DNA of 64,000 nucleotides. Origin: Viscum album (taxonomy: Eukaryota > Streptophyta > Magnoliopsida > Santalales > Viscaceae). The stretch covers positions 363,644,067 to 363,708,066 of the forward strand of contig OY728157.1 of the NCBI GenBank assembly GCA_963277665.1. The letters run 5' to 3'. This document shows positions 61,582 to 64,000 of the stretch, piece by piece (the first letter of the stretch is position 1; every line of letters begins with the position of its first letter). The notes below the pieces were generated by a model. It saw only the letters and a list, made by a program, of their open reading frames with translations, made no database searches and had not been told where the DNA came from. Position numbers and translations under genes: made by a program.

Positions 61582-61701
61582 AATGGGAAAAAAGTTGATG
61601 GGCTTGATCCATTATGTGAAACATGTGTGTACTGATGTACTATTGGAAACTAGTGCATCCTTATCCACAATGAGAAACATATGATAATTACTAATTTATT
61701 A
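61582..61701 (+). repeat. Minisatellite near LTR 3 3' end
   Basis: The same array, about four decayed units starting 'aatgggaaaaaagttgatggg'-type sequence. Confidence 0.68.
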
Positions 61702-62244
61702 TATTGATGATATTTATATTGAACCCTTAAATATGAAATAATTTATATATATATATTATGGTGATATACTTTTATGAAATGATTTTATGGTTAAGGATTG
61801 ATTTATAATGATTTTTTACTCTTATGGGCCACATTTTCTCAAATGATGAAGTTTTATGGAATGGATCATGTTTGTGATCTATGATAGGTTGGGTATAAAA
61901 TTATTAATTTATGTCCATGATCACATAACCTTATTCTGAAATTATGATTTTATATTATCATATGTTTATATCTCATATGTTTACCCTTACTTAGAATATG
62001 ATCTTTCCCTTTCTTATGTTTCCTTCCCTAGGTTATGAAGAAAGGTTTAGGTAGGGTATACCTAGGAGGATTACTATCTAAGAATATATCTATGGAAGAT
62101 ATTGAAAATATTTTATAAAATAATAATACTATGTTTCTAGTCTCCAAAGACACTAAAATATTATAGTCTTGGGTGTTTGCTAATGAAATGTATTGAATAT
62201 TCATCGAAAAGGATGTGATATTTATATATAAAACCTGGGTTGCT

Positions 62245-64000
62245 TTATTTTTTCCCTTGAGAATTATTTTCTTCCACTAATTTTTTTAAATTTTATCACT
62301 TTAGGACAATCAATGTTATGAGTATGGGGTAATTTGATGTGATGATTTTTTATTATGTATTTTCCACATCATTTTTTTGGAAATAATAATTATTTAATGT
62401 TAAATTAGCACTTTAAAAGTAGATTTATTAAATATATCCATAAACTATGTTGAAAATATGATTCCCTAAATTTTGTTATTAAAATGTTGATTTTTATACC
62501 TTATTTCATTAATTTTATCTATTAAAAATTCAAATGATTTTGGAACATTTTTTGATTTTTAATTTGGTGGATTCCATTTGAAATATTAATTTTTGGTTGA
62601 TTTAAAATGATTCAAAATCTTGGCCACTTCTTACAATTTTCTATATTCTTAATTTCAAATATTAATTTTTGAAAATTGAAAAAAAAAATTAAAAATTATT
62701 TTGATTTTTAATTTCCAAATCTATTAAATTTATTAGATGAAATGAATTTAGAAATTTTCTCATGGTTGTTGTTTATTAATGCTAGATTTTGGTTTAATTT
62801 TTAATTTATCATGATGTGATTGGTTATTGTAAGAAACAACTCAAGTTTTTGTATTAAGTTACTACATGAAGGTCATACTTACTATTTGAACTAGCCCCAT
62901 TCACTTAACTGACCATGTGAAGTTACTGCAAGAGTGATCTCATAGAAAAAATTTCAAGTGGTCTCTTAATGAAACCAACTTATCATGCAAACAAGTAATT
63001 GTATCCCAAAATATAGAACATAAGCCTGTATATCATCCTATAATTACATTTTATTTTTATAACTACATGAAGATCCATGGTCACTTAAGTAACCATGTGT
63101 GATGTGGGAAAACCTACCATAGATAAGGATGAAGCTGCCACATTTTTTATAGGAAAACTATCATGCTTGTTTCTTAATTTTATGTGTGGGAGTCAACCAA
63201 CTATGGCAGCATTTCATCATGTAGTATCTTAAGCTAAAATAGTAATGAAAACAAACCTACTATAATTGAATAATATAGACCTTTCATGGGGGATCCTTCT
63301 ATGGTCAATGCTCCACTAAATTCAAATTAACATGAACTGAGGCCGAAGCATCACTCGAATTCAATTTTATTGGGAACTTGGTGTTGGGAAAGACAGAAAG
63401 CGATGAATGTGTAAAAAATAACAAATAAAACATGCATCCAACTTAAATTTCTTTCCCACTAAAAAAAAGAACATGCACAATGATCAAAAAAATATTTGTG
63501 CAGAATATAAATGTTGACACAAGAAATTTTTAACGTGGAAAACCCAAAAGGGAAAAACAACGGAACCTAGTCTATAAAGAGGGGTTCACTAAAATAAATT
63601 ATTACATGGTAGAGACTTCCCAAAATTATAAGGGATATCCAAATTATATCTCTCCAATGTAGTAAAAGAATAATGATCATCAATCAAAGGTGATCACCAA
63701 AATGGATCTGCTCCTTGTATTTTGGGTGTGTTGAAGAAACAAGTTGATTCCTCCTTTTATTACAAAAATGGTATGTGTCAAAAACCATCCACATCAACAA
63801 AATTTGTGTTACAAAAGTTAACTCCCATAAAAATTATTCTTTGACCCAATGTACGCCATTTGAGGAGGCACCCCCGACAAACTCCTCTGAATCAAGTGGG
63901 GATCACTGCCAACCGATCCATCAATTGGAAAGTCTCAAATTTACCTCTGGGTAAACTCTTGGTCAACATGTATTACCCATTATCATCAATATAGATCTTA
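62245..64000. other. Terminal stretch, no gene recognised
   Basis: No coding similarity and no LTR homology to the rest of the window. The part at 63530-63570 ('acgtggaaaacccaaaaggga') has the look of a widespread plant retroelement end, but I cannot assign it. Confidence 0.4.

Larger units (their letters stand above)
43901..62244 (+). mobile_element. LTR-gag-LTR-gag-LTR concatemer, gypsy-type, non-autonomous
   Basis: Three homologous LTRs of about 4.5 kb in direct orientation (43901-48457, 50874-55316, 57752-62244) alternate with two homologous internal segments of about 2.4 kb. Primer-site remnants follow the first two LTRs and a polypurine tract precedes the third. The interior has two decayed Gag zinc knuckles but no RT or integrase that I can find. 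Three LTRs with two interiors is the signature of unequal recombination between LTRs, or of tandem insertion. LTR content matches the minus-strand gypsy family at 27537-41374. Confidence 0.88.
57752..62244 (+). repeat. LTR 3 of concatemer, complete, about 4.49 kb
   Basis: It starts TGTAACACCTTGAGATTC and ends 'cctgggttgc'. It has a degenerate 28-bp minisatellite (57818-57924), a TATA-like TTATAAAAA (59049-59057), the three best stem-loops (59397-59799) and a minisatellite at 61582-61701. No primer site follows, so this is the outer 3' LTR. Confidence 0.9.

Noticed and set aside
63530..63570. Sequence resembling a common plant retroelement end
   Set aside because: Too short and without a partner; I could not tie it to a named family.

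Overview
This window is AT-rich plant nuclear DNA made almost entirely of LTR retrotransposons and their decayed remains. No cellular gene, rRNA, tRNA, CRISPR array or bacterial-type operon could be supported. Flowering-plant origin is inferred from the element types: Tekay/Del-like chromoviruses with 4-4.5 kb LTRs, a Sirevirus-type Ty1/copia element, tRNA-iMet-type primer sites, a plant L1-like LINE fragment and CACTA-like subterminal repeats. I cannot name the species.

Layout. (1) 1-10355: an old Ty3/gypsy chromovirus on +. The end of its 5' LTR is at the left edge; gag, protease, RT-RNase H, integrase and a chromodomain-like tail follow, all broken by stops, then a complete 3' LTR (6392-10355). 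(2) About 12026-16181: a very decayed Ty1/copia element recognisable from gag, RT and RNase H residues. (3) 16182-24880: a much younger Sirevirus-like copia element with near-identical LTRs (about 17 substitutions by eye), long Gag with coiled coil and zinc knuckles, complete pol domain order, and few lesions (three in-frame stops, a pair of frameshifts). Its LTRs carry about 21 copies of a CG-rich motif in both orientations. (4) 25030-26180: an array of direct and inverted copies of a 'ccatgggtatagg' motif with a (TG)n microsatellite inside. (5) 27537-41374: a decayed gypsy element on the minus strand with two 4.5 kb LTRs and a gag-pol remnant. (6) 42240-43000: an L1-like LINE tail, minus strand. 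(7) 43901-62244: an LTR-internal-LTR-internal-LTR concatemer on + of the same 4.5 kb LTR family; its 2.4 kb internal segments show only a decayed two-knuckle Gag and no recognisable pol. (8) 62245-64000: nothing identifiable.

How the parts relate. The minus-strand gag-pol element and the plus-strand gag-only concatemer share LTR architecture: the same TATA context, the same 28-31 bp minisatellite near the 3' end and the same set of stem-loops. They look like an autonomous element and a non-autonomous derivative. The least expected signal is the series of two or three stem-loops spaced about 182-195 bp apart, beginning 343-349 bp downstream of the LTR TATA box. It occurs in every sufficiently complete long LTR of both gypsy families. 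The stem arms differ in sequence from copy to copy while still pairing, as expected for a conserved RNA structure in the transcript leader.
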